From positions 1 through 32,902 of the IMG/VR virus record IMGVR_UViG_3300030333_004328: a stretch of 32,902 nucleotides of DNA; one strand, given 5' to 3'. The notes under the pieces were generated by a model. It saw only the letters and a list, made by a program, of their open reading frames with translations, was not told the DNA's origin and did no database searches. The first letter of the stretch is position 1, and every line of letters starts with the position of its first letter. The DNA comes from a virus. Shown here in pieces: positions 31,501 to 32,902 of this stretch. The position numbers and the translations under genes are program-made.

Positions 31501-32902
31501 CATTTTCTAATCCCATAGTACGACTTTCATTATCATTAAAAATATAATAACCTGTTGTGCTAGGATACTCATCTTCACATCTTCCTCCACTACAACGCTT
31601 AACATGTCCTCCAGTTGAATAAAATTCTGCTTCATCTTCGCTATAATCATCTTCAGCTATGAAGTTATCACTATATAAAGGATGGCCTTGCAATAAACTT
31701 AAACTATCTTCCCAAGCTTCTATTTCTTTTTCAGCACTTGAGTTACGTGTAAAAATATAATTCTCTCTATGCGAAGGATCTGATCCCCATTCTACATTCC
31801 ATGGTAATATTAAAGGTTCACCATGTCTTATTTTATTAGTATGTTGTTGATCTGCAAAACCATGTTGTTTTAACCAATGTGCTCTATGTAATTCTTTTTC
31901 ATATTCAGATAAATCAGAATTATTAATCATATCTTTAATCCACATAGATCTTGCAAACATATTCTCTATATTTTTTTCATCATCAGGAATTTCATCTGGG
32001 AAATCAAGACTAGGTACAAAATTCTTCCAATCTGAATAAGCTCTATCTCTTACATTTCCACGATTTTGATAAGTACCGCCTTCTTTATCTTCTAGCCATC
32101 CGTCATATGTAGAATATTTTGGTGTATAACCTTCTTTCCATTTTCCTTTGCTATAATCCCAATTTTGACTCATTTCTCGATTTGCTAATGTACTTTTTAC
32201 TAATTCATTTTGTAGTAATATTCCTTTATCATCTTCATCAAATAAATCAGGATAATTAGCATAATTTAAATGAGTATAATTAAATCTATCATATAAATTT
32301 TGTGGATCACCAAATCCAAATGAAAGATCACTTCCTTGCGCAAATGGATTTAAATCAAATTTATCATAAGCTGAAAGATATAATTGACCATCATCAGTTC
32401 TACCCGCCCCTCTTGTATAATCACCAACAACATATTCTCTATCTTTTACTACGCCTGAATATTTATTTTTTAAAAAGTCTAATATATCAGTTTTACCATC
32501 CCAGTCTTCTAAACTTATTCTCATAGGAAAATTAGCAGGACCCCATACTTGTTCTCTATATTCTTTTGGTATAGAATAATATATATCCCCTTCTTCATGA
32601 CCTTTAGTTGGTATATAGTCACTTTCAAAAAATAATGGATATTTATGTGATTGCTTTTGACCTAAATACATTCTAAGCAATTGTTGTTCCATTGCATGGT
32701 CTTCATCCATATTATCCCATACATCTCCCCCTTCTCTTTCACCTAATACACCAGCAGTATATAATCTATTTATTATACTAAGTGGGCTACCTTTTTTAGC
32801 ATTTGTTTTTTTATCTCTACTATAGTCGAGCTCTTGATGGTAAAGCTCATCACTTGTATCATAACCAAAACCAGCATAAAGATTTTCTGCTAAATTTCTT
32901 TT
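28544..32902 (-). CDS. Very large phage protein with HEINH zinc-peptidase motif, N-terminus beyond window
   Basis: The frame is open from the right edge to TAA at 28544 (1452 codons seen). An ATG at 32710 is internal, because clear coding sequence continues upstream of it (ENLYAGFGYDTSDELYHQEL). Numbering from that ATG, a hydrophobic helix lies near 880-900 (FNELLMITGGGLLFNKIF), and HEINH at 1080-1084 ('SIRHEINHMFS') is an HExxH zinc-binding and catalytic motif on a helix. The upstream part is charged and Asp/Asn/Tyr-rich with 'GGHVKRCSGGRCEDE'; a helical region at about 650-720 could be a coiled coil. Lying directly before scaffold and capsid genes, it could be an internal or ejection protein, or a maturation peptidase. 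The third zinc ligand is not identified. Confidence 0.8.
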   Translation of the reverse strand, partial: KRNLAENLYAGFGYDTSDELYHQELDYSRDKKTNAKKGSPLSIINRLYTAGVLGEREGGDVWDNMDEDHAMEQQLLRMYLGQKQSHKYPLFFESDYIPTKGHEEGDIYYSIPKEYREQVWGPANFPMRISLEDWDGKTDILDFLKNKYSGVVKDREYVVGDYTRGAGRTDDGQLYLSAYDKFDLNPFAQGSDLSFGFGDPQNLYDRFNYTHLNYANYPDLFDEDDKGILLQNELVKSTLANREMSQNWDYSKGKWKEGYTPKYSTYDGWLEDKEGGTYQNRGNVRDRAYSDWKNFVPSLDFPDEIPDDEKNIENMFARSMWIKDMINNSDLSEYEKELHRAHWLKQHGFADQQHTNKIRHGEPLILPWNVEWGSDPSHRENYIFTRNSSAEKEIEAWEDSLSLLQGHPLYSDNFIAEDDYSEDEAEFYSTGGHVKRCSGGRCEDEYPSTTGYYIFNDNESRTMGLENAPDGTSATFLWNDDEGMDARVLEGRQSFPVAIYADGIYQGVLNPGEKLITNPAMRIDEIPLGYAPSTEVSNYLASMAPSSKTSLRDKYNTELDEDQMMLYNLFKKEFDIKDDSEDDMDIKGIFASGNYKELEGFSDEEYRKPNHPLFTNKSLYSNLETMGGKYNRDGHFEPSKTNMQYNSVDMLLEALSETGGALALAPYFQIPASQPIDHMAKYSENASNINNARNIRQVAEHGGTVYNQMSDRIKSLVNENRKIRTEYENLTKYQSKMAKYQNQGRVMLDASGNEATSKQVANINSYRSVLEPTNVPTYNDYTMFFGDDGTAYNFGDAYQHGNDWYFKNESGRDYRVKDKELSNQITQFSNMVTLEKNWDVIYDKNDKLKIDLKNPNSWTDQEALSFQKINSLMPIIDYNMGYYGTDNPDKIREKYDFNQNDLMWNYASKPFVSGVKWLGEGVMPTNFNELLMITGGGLLFNKIFKYAANSPRLRKAFGMSSKDAQKVINQNKKNLSDDGVTMTNVNGIRNTTGSPRIGKVKGYEKKIMIDGEPGIGKRLPTNWESHYLPWLKNYIKKRTNYYKSDQYVMSEIKAHYPHLFDRRGNILRGQENLVNNYKDIYRNNINMHIKDMDGNINITFNAGSKGSSLADFANKSTKNKSNYKINVWQADDARIGDMMNSIRHEINHMFSAVGRNAGGTQHMARGINIMDNYSIGPYNPSLAKNINKLYYNPKQTSKDLNIKGQGDYDNYFTLEVHPSVRGKYYLKSEGKWGNIQFDKNNLPQLRIDLPDGQFKLVDLVETKTGQQLLNKLDKDIIAYTKSLEKGMGPKSGWTKKELADYDQWVTDQKLMLEGIYGKGNKINPKRTYITNNKLGDAEDWYTYQMKPYEQQVKAMTARDIIASKYPGLKLGDYTDEHAQYLFNRLYKLNGAKTRYLEIGNNQDLHSLYKILKGGDGEILEIGSREWFKVIKSHLNKAYGVAGVGTVGSQLDD

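Overview
The window looks like part of the late, virion and host-envelope region of a tailed phage (Caudoviricetes) infecting a marine Bacteroidetes, probably a flavobacterium. Every supported gene lies on the minus strand. Genes are packed with gaps of 0-75 bases or short overlaps, apart from one 99-base gap. The DNA is AT-rich and starts are preceded by A-rich leaders (AAATAAAATG type) rather than Shine-Dalgarno sequences. One upstream region carries a perfect Bacteroidetes promoter (TTTG-N19-TAnnTTTG). A signal-peptide protein carries a flavobacterial C-terminal type IX secretion (T9SS) sorting domain. No rRNA, tRNA, CRISPR, integrase or insertion sequence was seen.

In the direction of transcription (right to left), the first block is head morphogenesis (32902-24108): a very large protein, open at the window edge, with an HEINH zinc-peptidase motif; an acidic coiled-coil scaffold-like protein; the major capsid protein; and two head or neck candidates. 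A 99-base gap with two hairpins and a -7-like box separates the large protein from the scaffold gene. The second block (24096-11201) holds a 464-residue structural protein, two giant paralogous proteins (1142 and 1633 residues), a 295-residue protein and a Cys-rich gene split by one in-frame TGA. Both giants have a VWA-like region, a Cys-flanked beta domain and Cys-paired 'GCTDPxAxNYNP...DDGSC' repeats, and are probably tail or adhesin proteins. A small structural protein ends this block.

The third block (11199-5523) is rich in envelope proteins: a signal-peptide outer-membrane beta-barrel candidate, two micro-genes below 55 residues, a membrane/coiled-coil protein, a thioredoxin-like protein that has lost its CxxC, a two-helix membrane protein, a staphylococcal-type nuclease, and the 797-residue T9SS-type repeat protein. 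Several of these genes are joined by TAATG or ATGA overlaps. The fourth block (5512-1) has a GTA-type 3TM holin, a LamG-like structural protein, small beta-rich structural proteins (two of them related to the one at 11201), a calcineurin-like phosphoesterase with its own promoter, a Cys-motif protein and a protein truncated by the window edge.

The most unusual theme is reuse of one flavobacterial surface repeat. It occurs in a protein built for export through the host Sec/T9SS route and in three proteins without signal peptides that look like virion parts. With the beta-barrel and micro-gene cassette, this suggests a phage that both copies and remodels its host's cell surface. That interpretation is inference; the repeats, signal peptides, motifs and gene order are read directly from the sequence.
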